DNA from: Aphelocoma coerulescens
Taxonomy: Eukaryota > Chordata > Aves > Passeriformes > Corvidae
NCBI RefSeq assembly: GCF_041296385.1
Contig: NC_091016.1
Location: 19,319,497 to 19,383,496, forward strand
Direction of reading: 5' to 3'
Length of the DNA: 64,000 bases
The notes under the pieces are model-generated. The model saw nothing but the letters and a program-made list of their open reading frames with translations, was not told the DNA's origin and did not search any database. Shown here in pieces: positions 36,464 to 48,900 of the stretch (position 1 is the first letter of the stretch; the number at the start of each line of letters is the position of its first letter). Made by a program: the position numbers and the translations under genes.

Positions 36464-36601
36464 ATGGATATTATTAATTGTATGATGCTTACTGCTTTCT
36501 TTCTTGCTTTTATTTTGCTTTATTATCATACATGCATAGATGCGTGGAAAAATATAATCTCCTTTTTTTTAGAACAGTTGCTGTTGCTGAAGTTTAAATA
36601 A
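36464..36601 (+). other. 45-codon hydrophobic micro-ORF, coding status unknown
   Basis: ATG at 36464 opens a frame ending in TAA at 36599-36601. The predicted peptide begins MDIINCMML and continues with a Phe/Leu/Ile-rich stretch long enough to cross a membrane, then a Lys-containing tail. A good splice-acceptor-like sequence (tttgtcttccatag) precedes it by about 30 bp. T-rich DNA tends to encode hydrophobic residues by chance, so this may mean nothing. Confidence 0.15.
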
Positions 36602-37889
36602 GAGAAAAGAACTAACAAACTGTGGTGACAAGGAAAAAGTGGATCCATTTTAAAGGGATCACCATCTCCAAATAAGAGAAATCTAGTTTCCCTTGATGAG
36701 TATGAACATACCTCCTGTTATTGATAGTGATCTTGACAGACAGAGCACCTATGTATGTAACACAGGAAACATAGTATTTTGAAATGAGAAGCAAAGATGA
36801 ACAAATGAAGTGTAGAAATTTCTAGTGGGGTGAGTTATATTTCAAAAATATATACACTTAGTGTGGATTTGCACAGTTTTGAGTTTAATTTAGAGCACCT
36901 ATGTATAAATTGATGGTGCTGGGAGAGGTAGAAAACTAAAGGTCCCCAGTGATGGGGATATCAAATCACTGCATACATGAATGATACATGTAGTGGGCCA
37001 ATAAAAATTGTTATTTGGTTATGGAGGAGATGAGGAGGTGACTTTAGACACTGACAGCAGGAGGTTTTTTGAGATGAGAGCTGCACAGTGGCCATGTCAA
37101 GCAGCCCAGCAAGGTGGAGTGCTCCCAGCTGCCTCTCTGGAGGAACACCAGCAAGAAAGAAGCACTCACACGTGCAAATTGCTTACAAAATGATAATCAG
37201 TTTAGAACTGGGTCTAGCCAGAGGTGAATATAAAATATATCCTTTGGTTTCCAGTGGGAATGTAATCACTTATATGGGATCCAGCTGTGTTTGTGTATCT
37301 CCAGAATCCAGAAATTGTCTCTTCATGTCTAAGTTGTCTGATAATACATGAGCATTAATGTAACTTTAATTTAAATGTATGATTTTAATGACACGATGCT
37401 TTTAGGAGTGACACTAAAATTGCTAGAAACTTTTTAACTGCATACTGAACAAAGAAACTTTTAAACTGTGTACATTTGGGCTAGGTTTTGATCAGTTGTT
37501 GCAGATAACAGCACCTACCTGTAATTTTTGTAGTCTCACAGGCACCAAAGCAAGGTTTGCAGTTTGTCACAAAAATGAGCAAGTTGCTCTTACTACAACA
37601 GCAATAAAGGATGCTGGCCATCATACCTGGTGTAAATCCTTCCTTGTTGGCACTCCCATCACCTATGAAGATTCTTAACTAGGCTGTCAAGTCTAGAAGT
37701 GTAATCCTGGGAATTGCAAGAATTCAGTTAATTGTGCAAACTCTTAAACTGGCTGTAAAATTAAATATTATGTAAACCAAGTAGCAGCCATGCACCAAAG
37801 TCAAGAGCTACAGGCCACCCTCAGACCCATACGAGGCAAGACCAGGTAGGAAAGAGCAAATGCCTCCAAGAAGATCAGCTGCTCGGTCC

Positions 37890-38720
37890 TGGTGAGGAGC
37901 CTTGAGCCACAGGAGGGTTTGCAATGTCCTTGCTGGACTCGTGTGTGACAGCTCATGCCCATGGGCTGGCAGAAGGGGTCTGTTTGCCTATAGCCCACGG
38001 AGCACAGCCTGGCCACTGCCAGAAACAGGCCACGGGCTGTTTATTAATGCTGCAAAACCTGAGAGAGAGGTTTGTGAACCTTGCTTTGGTTGGGACATGC
38101 AGGGACCCAGCAGCCCCAGCGCTGTGAACTACTCCCCCACAGGCAGCCGCTGCATCAACAGAGGGACGCGACCTTGGGGCTGGGAAACATCACTCACAAC
38201 AGCAAGGAGGGCCAGGAGCAGCTCTGCAAGGTGTGAGCAGCTCTGCCTGGAGGGTCAGTGCGATGGACCCAGCTCTGAGGACCAAGGAGCACTGCAAGGG
38301 GAGCCTTAAAGACAGGGTAGAAGCAGCTGGACTCCAGCAGAAGAGGAGGAGGCAGAATCCCCATGATGGCCCTCCCACCATTGTTGCTGTGCTGCTGGAG
38401 CAAAGGACTTGTTGGGCCTGTGACACCTGCAGCCTTCCCCTTTCTCCTGGGGGGCAGACAGCACCTCTGAACCTCTGGGAGTGGAGGGGGTGAGCAAAGC
38501 CCAGGAGAAGCTGCAGCAGCTAAAGTGCTCTTGTGTGTTAGTTTTGACCCTTTCTCTCTAATATTCTAGATAATAGTGTTTATCATTTTTAGCATCGTTG
38601 TAATTGATGAGTACTCTCTGAGCACACTGGTAAAACTTTGAAGTAGGCTAACAATAAATTAAATGTTTTCTCATACTAGCTGTGTTTCTCTAGCCAACAT
38701 AAATGGCAAAAGTACTGGTA
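37890..38720 (+). repeat. Right direct repeat (putative 3' LTR)
   Basis: This is the partner of 32090-33170, in the same orientation. The shared core starts around GCCACTGCCAG and CTTTGGTTGGGAC-type words. It holds AATAAA at 38653-38658, a possible retroviral poly(A) signal, not kept in the left copy. It lacks the 220-245 bp present in the left copy. Boundaries are approximate. Confidence 0.6.
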
Positions 38721-41700
38721 AAACAACATTGGCTTCCATGAGGGAAGGATTTTCTAAGCTGAAGTACTGATGGCAAGAAAGATGAGCATCCAAAGGTAAT
38801 AACCTCAGAGAACTGGGTCTGGTTGAGTGTCACTCTTCATTGTCCTTCTGGGCTACATCATCAAGCCCAGGCCTTCTTGGCCTTTCCCTGCAGTGCTGCC
38901 ACTTGCTCAAGAAATGATTAAATGATCTCTGTGCTCACAGTGCAGGCAATTTAGTGAAGCACCCAATTTCCAAAGCACAGCCTCACAGGTACTGAAAACC
39001 AGTGCGCACCAGCCCCATCTCTGACACCAGCAGCCCGGGTACAGAGCATCACATCTCAGGTATTTTAGGATGTGCACAGTGTTGTTCAAACACAGAGCAA
39101 GCTGCTGCCTCCTCCATCCCACCAGGGGATAATTGGAGTACAAATCTGGGTCAGGTCAGAAGAGCAGCCATTGATTTACAAAAGCTACGGGAGAGAAACA
39201 GGTCCTGCTGCCGTGAGCACTGTTTGCAGAGTGGATAGAAGGTTTACATTCCCTTAGAGGTGCTGTGCTAAAGACAAATAGTCTGTACTATTTACTACAA
39301 ATTGTACACATCTGTTACGCACACAGGGCTGCAAGACCACTCATGGCCAGTCTGGATTCTTTCTTCAGCACAGGAACTGGTTTATCACAGAGGTTACACG
39401 GTGATTTCTGTTTCAGGAGACAGGGTGACGGTTCAGTCACGGAGCTACTTACACCCTAGCATTCCTACTTCCACAGTCCTCCAGAAGCTGTTCATGGCAA
39501 TCAACAGTTCAGGGACACTGCCCATTAAATGGGAACACAGAGCTGCTGGCAGCTGTGATGGGGGGTTTATCCCTCAGGAAGGTGGGTGATGCAGACTTCA
39601 TGCTGCGAGACACAGCTGCTGCGCCACATATCTGACGCTCGCCTGCATAAATACTTTTAAACAAAATTCCTGACTTCCCACTGTGAGCCAGCTTAGTCCC
39701 TGCTGTCACCACCAGCCCTCAGGAGAGCCACCCTGGAGCATTGCGTGGTGCAGCCACCTCCTACCTGCCATGCCCAGAGACTGTTCCTGTTTGTCAGGCT
39801 ACTAGTCAAACTCTTGCCCACCAAGAAGGGGATTTGAAAGGATTTGCTTTACCTTGGCATTGATTTGTACACATCTTCTCATTCAGGGTCCACCACAGAA
39901 TTTTCCTGAACTCTGCATCAGCGGAGTTTCATCACAGGTTAATGTCCTAGGGGTGATGGAGAGGTGACCCACCACTTGTCTCTTATGGAGACAAGAGAAC
40001 ACACTTTGGGGGAAGGGGAGGGAGAAGATTTTAATCAAAAAAATTATGAAAACACAGAGAAACTTCCTTCTCACTGGAGCACCTCCAAGCACTCCTGTAC
40101 CAGGACAAGGAAGCAAAACTGGCAAGGTCAGTATTTACAAAACCAGCTTGTCTGAGAACAGCAAAACCTGATTTTCAGAGCAAGCAGATACCCATACCTC
40201 TCACTTGCCTCTGTGCTCACTGCACTCTGCAAACCTGTCCCTAGATTCCCCAAGCCAAGCTCTGGAACAGCAGCACCTACTACGTGTGGCTGTGTGAGCA
40301 CCGAGCCCAGCGAGCCTGGCACAGCCACATGGGTGTTCAGGAACCACAGTGATTCCCTATCCTCTTCAAGGCTGCACCTAAACCTCTCCTCCTTCTCCAG
40401 GGCACTTTGCATCCTTCAGACAATGATCTCCTACCAACACTGCAGACCCTTAATTTCTTTCTAAGGAGGCTTTAAAACTCCCTCTAATTACAGCAGCCAT
40501 CAATTTCTTTAATCATCTAGATTCCTCTGTGCGCTGGGTTGCCTTCCTGGCCTTGGGATTAGGCTTTCTGCCACATCTTAAAAGCACCCCTGCACACCTG
40601 ACTCTTAAAACATTAACTCTCTTCCTGTCTTCTTGCTCGTTATCTTAGGTGGCCTTTGACTAAGTAATCTGGAGTCATATTCCCCAAATTTCAAATCAAT
40701 GTCAAAGCATCTGTTAAAAGAACGGTACAATTACAGCATTTTCTGTTAGGTCTGAAATGTAAACCACTTCACTACCTTCTGCCTAATAATGGTGAACCAC
40801 AATATTGTCCCCTAGGCCTGACATATAAATCATTTCAGTACCTTATGCCTAATTATACTGAACTGGTGAAAGTGTGTCTAGAGGTAGGCAAGGGGGAAAA
40901 AAGATTATTGACATGCAATGGTGTCTTTTTCCTTTTCTTTGTCTTCTTTTCTTTGGCAAAAATGATCGAGAAAAATATTTTGCATAAGCCTCAGCCTTTC
41001 CCTTTGTCTTGTTTTCTTTTCCTTTTGATGTCTGAATAAAAAGGGAGTAAGGAAAGTTTACATTCATAGAAATAAATGCCGCGAGATTCATAGAACAGCT
41101 TCTGTGTCGATTGTTCCCTGGCATCTCCCAAGCCTATTAAAGCACTTGGAAATATTCAAGGGAAAAACATTGTAGAAATGCTTTTCTTTAATAAAAAATC
41201 AGTTTAGCCATCCAAGCAAGTGTGATGTATCCAAGGGCAGGCTACCTTAATACAGGCAGGCCCCAAAGTGGCCTGTTTTGTCACATCACCAAGTTATTCC
41301 AAAATATTCCCCGCTTCATCTCAGCTATTTCAGATATGTCAAATCTCTCTCATAGAAAAGCATGTTTCCAGGACATATGTTTGCATTTTTACAGGTAAAA
41401 TATCGACTGGTTATCATGTTCTCACATTTCCAATCTGCAGATAGATGCATTCCTAGAACAAGGAGGAATGCAGGGAGGATAGAAGTTAGCATAACATAGG
41501 ACAAAGGCAAAATAGGAACTGGTACCCATCTGGAAAAACCCTCAGGTAAGACTCCTACAACTTCCCAGTCCCTACAGAAGTAAGCAGTGGTGTAACTCCC
41601 CAGCTGCAGGTAATTCCTGGCAGAAGCATTGTTATTATTAAGAATCTTAGCAACGAGAGTCTCAACAGTGGTTCTACTTGCTAGGTCGCCATTCAGCATA

Positions 41701-42399
41701 TCCTGTAAACTCATCAGTCTGGCTGGAAAAGAATAGCAGCAACAAAAGCAGGGAAACTTGAGGCACTTGTTGTTACACTCTTTTGTTCTTCCTTCCCCCC
41801 CCAATCTGATATTCCTCTTTTCCTCACCCTATTTTAGGCTATTTTTTGTGACTCCTTCAATGTCCTTCAATTCTGGTAGAAAAGTCTACTTTTAGCCTGC
41901 ACCACAGATGTTTCAAAGGCAGTAACTGACTCAAATTAGTCTTGTGATGGAAACTGTGCTGTAGCTTTACGTTGCCATGGCTTCTTTAGTTGACAAAATA
42001 GTACTTTTGACAGACAACTTCTACTTCTTTCACAGTTCTCTTATTTCACACAAGGTGGTGGTAACTTGAAAGACAAAAAGTAAAATGACCTTGTAGGAAA
42101 AAGGGGATGTAGGGGAAAGCTGGTGGCAGCAGTGGACATGGGCCCAAGGCCTCTTCATTCCCAGGGCTGTACCACCTGCCATCCTTCTGACTCCACTTGA
42201 TGCAAGCAGGATTTTTCAGCAACAAAATGTAGCCCAGTGCTGGTAACTGCTGATTCACCCCACCCAGACAATCTGTGAGAGTGTCCTGGATTCAGTGAAG
42301 CTTGACCGATATGTTTTCCTGTGCCTCAGCAGTGTTTCTGGTGGGGTGACACACAGAGCCATCTCACTCTCCCCAGAGTGCAATGCTTATGGTCTGCAA
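38721..42399. other. Intergenic region with a 66-bp-period tandem duplication
   Basis: No gene is supported. A 159-codon minus-strand frame (41325-41804) in fairly AT-rich DNA is unusual in length but matches no family I recognise. The tandem repeat at 40747-40863 is listed separately. Confidence 0.5.
40747..40863. repeat. Diverged tandem duplication, 66-bp period
   Basis: Copies at 40747-40797 and 40813-40863 differ at about 10 of 51 positions (shared words include GCCTAAT, TACCTT and TGAAC). The 15-bp spacers before each copy are also similar, so the unit is about 66 bp. Confidence 0.7.
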
Positions 42400-42640
42400 A
42401 GATCAGAGGATATCCTGAGCTGGAAGGGACCCACAGGAATCATCAAGTTCAGCTCCTGACCCTGCACATTGTCCAAGAATCATGTGTCTGAGAGTGTTGT
42501 TCAAATATTTCTTGGACTCTGGCAGGCTTGATGCTGGATATCAGAACTTACCCACACATTTTGGGGCAAGGACTTCAGTGCTTCTGAATCTACAGTGAAT
42601 GTTTTGGCCACCAGCTATTAACTTCTGCTTGTTCCTCCTC
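42400..42640 (-). mobile_element. CR1 LINE 3' fragment
   Basis: The words GATATCCTGAGCTGGAAGGG, ACCCACAGGAATCATCAAGT and CTCCTGACCCTGCAC, then TGAGAGTGTTGTTCAAA and CTTGGACTCTGGCAGGCTTG, follow the reverse complement of an avian CR1 3' end in order. The 5' part is lacking. Divergence is moderate. Confidence 0.88.
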
Positions 42641-42860
42641 TCCTCCTTTGGGAAAGAGGGGAGGGGGATCTAGGGAGGCACCAGTGTTTAATACTGCAGT
42701 GCAGCCCTCTGCAGAGCGGGAGGAAATGTCTAAATCGGTTCCTGTCAGATGTAGGCGTTAAGCCACGTTCACCCTCTGTGCAGGCTGCACATCCCAACTT
42801 CTCCAGCCAGAAGCTGGCCCCTGATCTTCCTCTATTCTACCCCATAAAACCTATTATTAA

Positions 42861-42900
42861 GGAGAGGGGGAGAGAGAGACAGAGAGAGAGAGAGAGAGAC
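42861..42900. repeat. (GA)n microsatellite
   Basis: An interrupted GA/AG dinucleotide tract, with the longest uninterrupted part near 42881-42898. Confidence 0.9.
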
Positions 42901-42904
42901 GTCA

Positions 42905-45900
42905 TGGAAAAAAAATCAGTCAAAACATACCAGCTACTGCTTCCCTCCGCATTTGCATCTCAGCCTCATTATGTCACCTGAACAATAGGAATTCTCCCAG
43001 TCTATTTTAACATGGCAGCTGCCTTGGAAAGCTACAAATCTGGCATTCTCTGTGTGGAACCCTGGGGAAATAAACTTGCTTCAGATTTCCTATAAATACT
43101 TCTTCAACCAACATGAGACTAACAATTTCTGTCCCAAAGCTTGATGTTGCAATAAACAGCGCAGAAGCACAGCTTTGGGAAGAACCTGACCGAAGTTTTA
43201 TTTCAGAAGGAAACAAATGTGAACTTGGGATCTGGCCTGAGAACCTGAAGAGATGCAGATGAGTTTTACCCTAAAATTATAGTCAGGTATTACATATCCT
43301 TCAGGTCAGTCACAAACAGGGATTCTCTCTCAAATCCCATGGATGTCCAGTTCAGCCAGATCAGGATGAGCTGGGATCATGAATCACTCTAATCACAAAT
43401 TGCAACTGCAGCTTCCTTGGGAAGGTTGACTGAAGTAATTCCGTGAGGACAAATCAAAGCATTTTTGTTAGCAGCTTTGACCACTCAGAAAAATAAAATG
43501 AGAATTTTCCAGGAAAATCTTTTAAGGACATATATTCCTCTTGAGGCCCAGGTACACTCCTCAGAGAAAGGCTCTCCCCAGAAAGAACAGGGGAGACAAC
43601 AACCCTCTCAGCTAAAGGTTAGCAGAGGAGATCTGGCAAAGGCCAAGAAAGCAGGCAGGGCCATATCTCCAGGCCACAGTGATTCAGTGGAAGTCCTGCC
43701 CACTCTTCTTTTGCTCCCAGGTAATAAATAATTTGCAGGCTGCCAAGTTCTGCTTCAGGTTTCACTCCCCAACATTCCTAGATGTTGAAACTCCCACAGT
43801 CTCTCTTGTGCTGTCAGAAAATAGCTCTTCATTAAAACACAGGGTTGCTAAGGTATGGCATGTGTTATATCCCCAGCCATTAATATTTCTGAAGCACAGA
43901 CCTTGACTATTAGAATGGGCACATCTCCCTGCAGAGCTGATGACGGGGGAAGGGACATGCAGATGCCCCCAGGAGGTGAGCTGGCACTGAGCTGGATTCA
44001 TGCCATGCCATGAGGGTCAGCACCCAGATGCTTTTGGAAGGGAGCGCAACAGCGTTTTTTTTTTAACGTCAGAAACCTTTAAAATAGCGCTGATGTGTGA
44101 AATACTGATGCTCTGCAGAGAAGCTGGATTTATCCACACACACACGAAGCAAAACGTGTAGTAGACATTTGACAGTGCCTGGCACCCCTCTCTGAGGTCT
44201 GGTCACAAAAAATAGCAGAGGAGCACAAAGTACCCCTCTATTAAAAAAGATGTTGAAAGGAGTGTGCAAGGCAATCCACTGTCTGTGGATACACACTGCA
44301 GTGCCCAGCTGCAGCATTCTCTTTTGTTTTGTTTCCTAGGCTGAGGCAGGGAAATAATGGTATCTCTATTCAGGGGTCCCTGTCACTGCTCGCTTCACCT
44401 CTGTGGAAATTAATTTTGTCACCTCTATCACACCCCACCAGCTGCAGCCAGGGCAGCTTGGGATTTTCTTGAAGGTGAGCTGGGGATGGTTATCAGACAC
44501 AATCAAAGCACAGAGGCAGCAGCCTAGTCAGAAGTACTGCATTTATTGAGGGAGCCATGGAAAGGACCCTACATTAATCTTAAAGACCTCCAGGACTGGT
44601 TTCAAAACAGAAAGGTGGAATGTCTGTTGAGGACCCTTGTTTGAGTCTCCAGCACTTTTCACACCAATCCTACCTAGAATAAAAGGAGTCAGTAAGAGCT
44701 CTGAACCCTACTTGATCTAGCAAGAAATAACATGGATTTGGTAAGGTAGAAAGAGGATGGAGAGAACAGCCAAAGCCAAGAAAATAAAATATGTGATGGG
44801 TTTGGTGAAGGTCAGAGTGGGTGGGAAAACGGTGAGCAAAAGGTCTTCTAGAAAAAGGATGGTAGTTTGGAAGGATGTCACAATAAGAAGTGTTCAGCTT
44901 GTGATGAACAGATGGAGATAAAAGACAGAAGCAAAGGCAGGAAAGAAATTAAGATGGTTGATCACCAAATGTGCTTATCTAAGAGGACTTAAAACAACTC
45001 CTTTTGAAAGGTGACTGAAAAATTACCCCATTTCATTGCTTTTTAATTCAGCACCAGTCTAAGCCTTGCATGAGGCACAACTGAGTTAATATTTGGAATT
45101 TTACTGCCTACAAAGCTGAAAGAAATGATTTAGTGTTTTTATAACAAGTGTTTTATTCTGATCCTCTATCTGATGCAGGCAGGAAAATTTACAGGCAACA
45201 GCCAAGTCACACAACACTCTAAAGGACAGGTGTAAAGAAGGTATTCTTTAGGGAAGAGGTGCTTACAAGTGTGCTTCAGGAGACTGGAAACCCCAGCACA
45301 TGTGCACTGTGTCAAGTAAAACCAAAACCCACCCGTTACTATGATTACATTTCTATTCTATATAATTCCTCTCTATAGATATATACATATTCATATATAC
45401 AGAAATATATCTCTATATATAGAGAGAGATATATTTCTACTCATACCAAACCTGTATTTAATTAGTAGCTCCAATGAAGTCAGCAGGTGTCAAGAGAAAA
45501 AACAGTGTAAAGGAGAGAAAAATCCGGTCCAGAGTCTTTCAAACACCGATTATTTGGCAGCTAATCAGTGCTTAAAAAGGTCACTGAACTAAACCACTTC
45601 CATGGCAAAACTATGAACAATTTTACAGTGTTAAAAGATGGACAAAAGTATGTGTCTCTGATAGACTTTACAAAACTGGCCATTGAAGACAAGAAGAACC
45701 AGATGTACGTATGCATCCTGAAAGGACATATCAAAGCATAGCAAATGAAAGAAAAACCCATAGTTTCCCATTCCCTTGTCCAAATTGATGCACTTGTTGG
45801 CAGCTGGGCTCTCTTTTCTGTTGAACTGAAGTGTCTGTGCAAAAAATGACTCCTAAATTAAGGCTGCCTGGCACTTGCCAACACACAGCTCTTTTCAGCT

Positions 45901-46180
45901 GGCTGTGGTTTTGCTTACAAAGCATTACACAGTCGGGAGTTTTTCCTGCTGGAGGTCTGCGTCGGGATAGGTTATTATGTTCTAAAATAGCTCCTCTAGA
46001 AACAGGCATTTCTGAAAACCAGGCTCAGGGGATTTACATGATTCTGTCCTTTTAAAACAAAGTGTCCCGTTAGCTTGTTAAAAAGCTGTGATACAACATT
46101 TTGGAGCTGGGCCTCGAAATTTGGTAGGGTTGTCACGCCAGTGGAAGCCTTTTGCCATTATGTGTGTGTCTGCAGAGGGG
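42905..46180. other. Intergenic sequence
   Basis: No gene is recognised. It contains an AT/GA-rich low-complexity stretch at 45364-45438 with 14-bp inverted arms (45401-45414 and 45425-45438), which would extrude a hairpin. Confidence 0.55.
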
Positions 46181-46720
46181 TGTGTGGTGTCCCTCTCAGC
46201 TCCTCGGACACCCCGGGTGCCAGCCCCATGCAGCAGAGACGAGCAGAGCCTTCTCCAGACCTGTTCCTGCTGAGCGTCAGTGCCAGCGGGGCAGGAGCCG
46301 AGAACAGCAGGATCACTTCGTGTGAGTGTGTGTTCTTCACACCTCCCTGGCAGCACGGAGGGGCAGGGATAAAAACCTGGTTTCTGACGCAGTGCCGCCG
46401 TGCCTCACTGCCAGCAGTGTGCTGGCGAGGCTGTGCGTGCTGTTTGCGTGACAGCCCGGTGAATCAGACCGGCAAGAGCCCCTCCGTGCCCCCGCTGCAC
46501 CCCACGGCCACGCCACCAGCCGGGGTGAGGAGCAGCCTGCAGGAGAGCGGAGCCCGGCACCAGAACCGCAGCCTTTGGGGCCGTGCGGGGAGGAGCAGGG
46601 CCACCGGCTGGAAACCCAGCAGGGATGCAGGGAGCAGGGCAGGAAGGAGAGAGAGGAGCCAGCGGGAGTGCGGGGAGGTGACAAGCGGCGAAAACACAGA
46701 CTTCGGGAGGAACAAAGCAC
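46180..46720. promoter_or_regulatory. GC-rich patch, weak CpG island
   Basis: GC content and CpG frequency rise relative to the flanks, less than in the other two islands. A 256-codon plus-strand frame (46075-46845) spans it but has no family resemblance, is low in complexity and is shadowed by minus-strand frames, so I treat it as a compositional effect. Confidence 0.35.
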
Positions 46721-46959
46721 GCTGGGGCTGCAGAGAGCAGGGAGAGAAGGGATCAAAAAGGAGGAGACAGATAAAGGAGCCAGTGATGAGCATCACCTTC
46801 CCCACCTGGAGCCGGTATCTAAGTGTCAACACTGCCGGCAAGTAACAGCAAAACCTCTGGAAGAGCAACCTCTGCCTTTGCTTTCCCCTCACTACCTGTG
46901 GCAAACATCCCCCAGCTTCTCCTTTAACCTTTTGACAAAAAGATACCAATGCTGCTGAA

Positions 46960-48284
46960 GTGAGTTTTATGGGGGAAATGGCTTTGTGTCTATTTTTAGG
47001 AATAACAGTGGAATTTTATGTCCTAAATTTGCACTGGACTGAGTGTTAAAGGCTGTTACTTTTCTATGCCTCTGGTTTGTTTTGACAGGCAGCCAAAGCT
47101 TCCAGAAGCCCTGAGCTTACCTGCAGCTTGATAGAGCAAATGAAGCAGGGTGAGATGGACAGCTAGCTACCTCCCACTGCTCCTCCCTTTCCCAGGAATG
47201 TGGCACATGAATCATGGTGCAGTTCTCTCCTTGACAGGGAGCATGCATGGAGCAGGAACCTTCCCAAGCTCAGGAGCTTGGAAGCAAGGGTCAGTTAGGC
47301 AGCTTGGATAGGACATACAGTGTAATTTTCATCTTTCTGTCTCTTCCTCCAAAGTCCTACATGGAGCAGGAAATTCACCAACTCCACACATCAGAAGGGG
47401 AAAAATAAAAACCCCAACCAAAACAAAAAAACCACAAACCCATCAGCCAAACCAGAGCTAGCACACAAACTGAAAATAAAATACCCTGTCCCATACTGAA
47501 ACTTTACATCAAATGAACCCCTCTAAAGCCTTTGTCTGTCATCTGCTCAGCTTTCTTCACCAAAAAGCTTCCCCCACCTGCTGGTTAAGCAGCAGTCAGC
47601 CCTGGAGCTTAGGTTACTGCACCAAATGGGGTTCCCAGTTCAAATCCCAGTCATGAAGAAACCAGCAATTATGAATACTTAATCTCAGTTTCCTTTACTT
47701 TTGCCACTTAAATGCACATCAGAAAGTTCATTTTCAAATTGCTTTTAGAATCAAAATTAATAAGAAGTCCAGCAGTCTGGAGTTAGCAATGGTGGGATGG
47801 AGGCTGTAGCTACAAGTTCAATGCATACCTTATAAAAGGGTGATGATGGTGCCATGCTGGCTCTTGTGATCACACCACCCTTTTATCCCCAAGTATGTAT
47901 GCAGGGTCAGGATAACCATGTGCTACCCAATCCATTGGAAATCTGGCATTTTTCAAGTGTTCTGCTTCTGTGACCTAAAACATATCTCTCCAATGTTCTT
48001 TCAGCTACAATAAGAAATCCCGCTGAGGAACTTCATCCCGAGAATGAACTCTCATTGACTACATCACTAAGCTAATCCCTCCTCTGCAGGGAGACATGGA
48101 ACAGGCAATCCATGGATCCCTCTGAGCTGCGACAACTAATCCATTGTACTGGTATAGTAGAGGATGGTAGAAGTGACCGTCTAATATTGCCAAAAGCAGG
48201 CACTTCCCTAAGTCCTTAAGCTGCACTGATTCTGTAGGGAAGGTGCAACAATCACTACAGACTATTAATTTTCTCTGTTTCTGA
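46960..48284. other. Intergenic sequence
   Basis: No gene or clear repeat is seen. A stretch near 47395-47460 is A/C-rich low complexity. Confidence 0.5.
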
Positions 48285-48900
48285 ATTCTCGAGTTCTTTT
48301 ACTCCGAGTTTGGATTACAACGCAGGAGATGCCAGAATTCTTGTTCGGACTTAGTTGTTTATTATATCTTATCAGTAACACAGCTGCACAGTGTGCCTCC
48401 AAGGTTGGCAGGGTGGAAAATGGCTGTGAGTTTTCACTTCCAAGCTTTTTTAAAGTCTAAATTAACCAATTATGACATGCTAAGTTTTTACTTACAATCC
48501 AATTACTAACTTTTCATGTTCCCACAGCGGAACTTTTGACCCAATAGCATAAATCCTAGATTTGTGAAGAAGGAGAAAGAAGAAGACATAAATCCACACC
48601 CCAAATCCTCCATATTGTTACACTTATATATAATTATATCCCAAAAACCTAAATTCTCTAAACCCAGGGTTCCAGCATCAGACCAGACTAAAGACAATGA
48701 AAATGGGTAGGATGGGGAAAAAGATCTGCTGGCCAAATACCGAGAGCAGCATAACCACAGGGGCTCTCTCTGCATTCTGTCCATGGGATGCACCTGAGTT
48801 CTCACCACCAAATTCAGAGAATCCCACCTTTTTGACTGTGTACATGTGCCAAGATCTACCCCTGAAAAATAACAAATGTCCTCTTCCTTTTATACTCGCC
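48285..48900 (-). mobile_element. Probable solo LTR (minus orientation)
   Basis: On the minus strand a strong TATA box (TATAAAAGG at 48894-48886) is followed about 530 bp later by AATAAA (48363-48358) and then by some 70 bp to the presumed end. That spacing and order (U3 promoter, R poly(A) signal, short U5) is typical of a retroviral LTR. No matching second copy or internal gene lies nearby, so it would be solo. Exact termini and target-site duplication are not resolved. Minus-strand frames of 74 and 101 codons inside it are probably incidental. Confidence 0.4.

Larger units (their letters stand above)
34995..37889 (+). other. Internal remainder after the Gag-like ORF
   Basis: After the stop codon, an overlapping +1/+2-type frame continues to about 35103, which could be the remnant of a downstream gene. 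Beyond that I find no reverse transcriptase, integrase, protease or envelope motif. The sequence becomes AT-rich with an A-rich tract at 35641-35690. If this was a provirus, the region is either deleted and replaced or decayed beyond recognition. Confidence 0.45.
32090..38720 (+). mobile_element. Probable ancient endogenous retrovirus with one surviving Gag-like ORF
   Basis: Two diverged direct repeats, at about 32090-33170 and 37890-38720, lie in the same orientation on either side of a segment of about 4.7 kb. That segment contains an intact 433-codon ORF, then some 2.9 kb with no recognisable protease, polymerase or envelope. This is the layout of an LTR-flanked provirus that has lost all other genes. 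Exact LTR ends, target-site duplication, primer-binding site and polypurine tract could not be fixed by eye. The alternative is a host single-exon gene that happens to sit between duplicated segments. Confidence 0.5.

Noticed and set aside
46075..46845. 256-codon plus-strand ORF
   Set aside because: GC-rich, low-complexity translation with no family match, and minus-strand frames of similar length overlap it. Best explained by scarce stop codons.
47600..47660. tRNA-like B-box word (AGTTCAAATCC)
   Set aside because: The flanking bases do not form a T stem, and no acceptor stem or proper A box is present.
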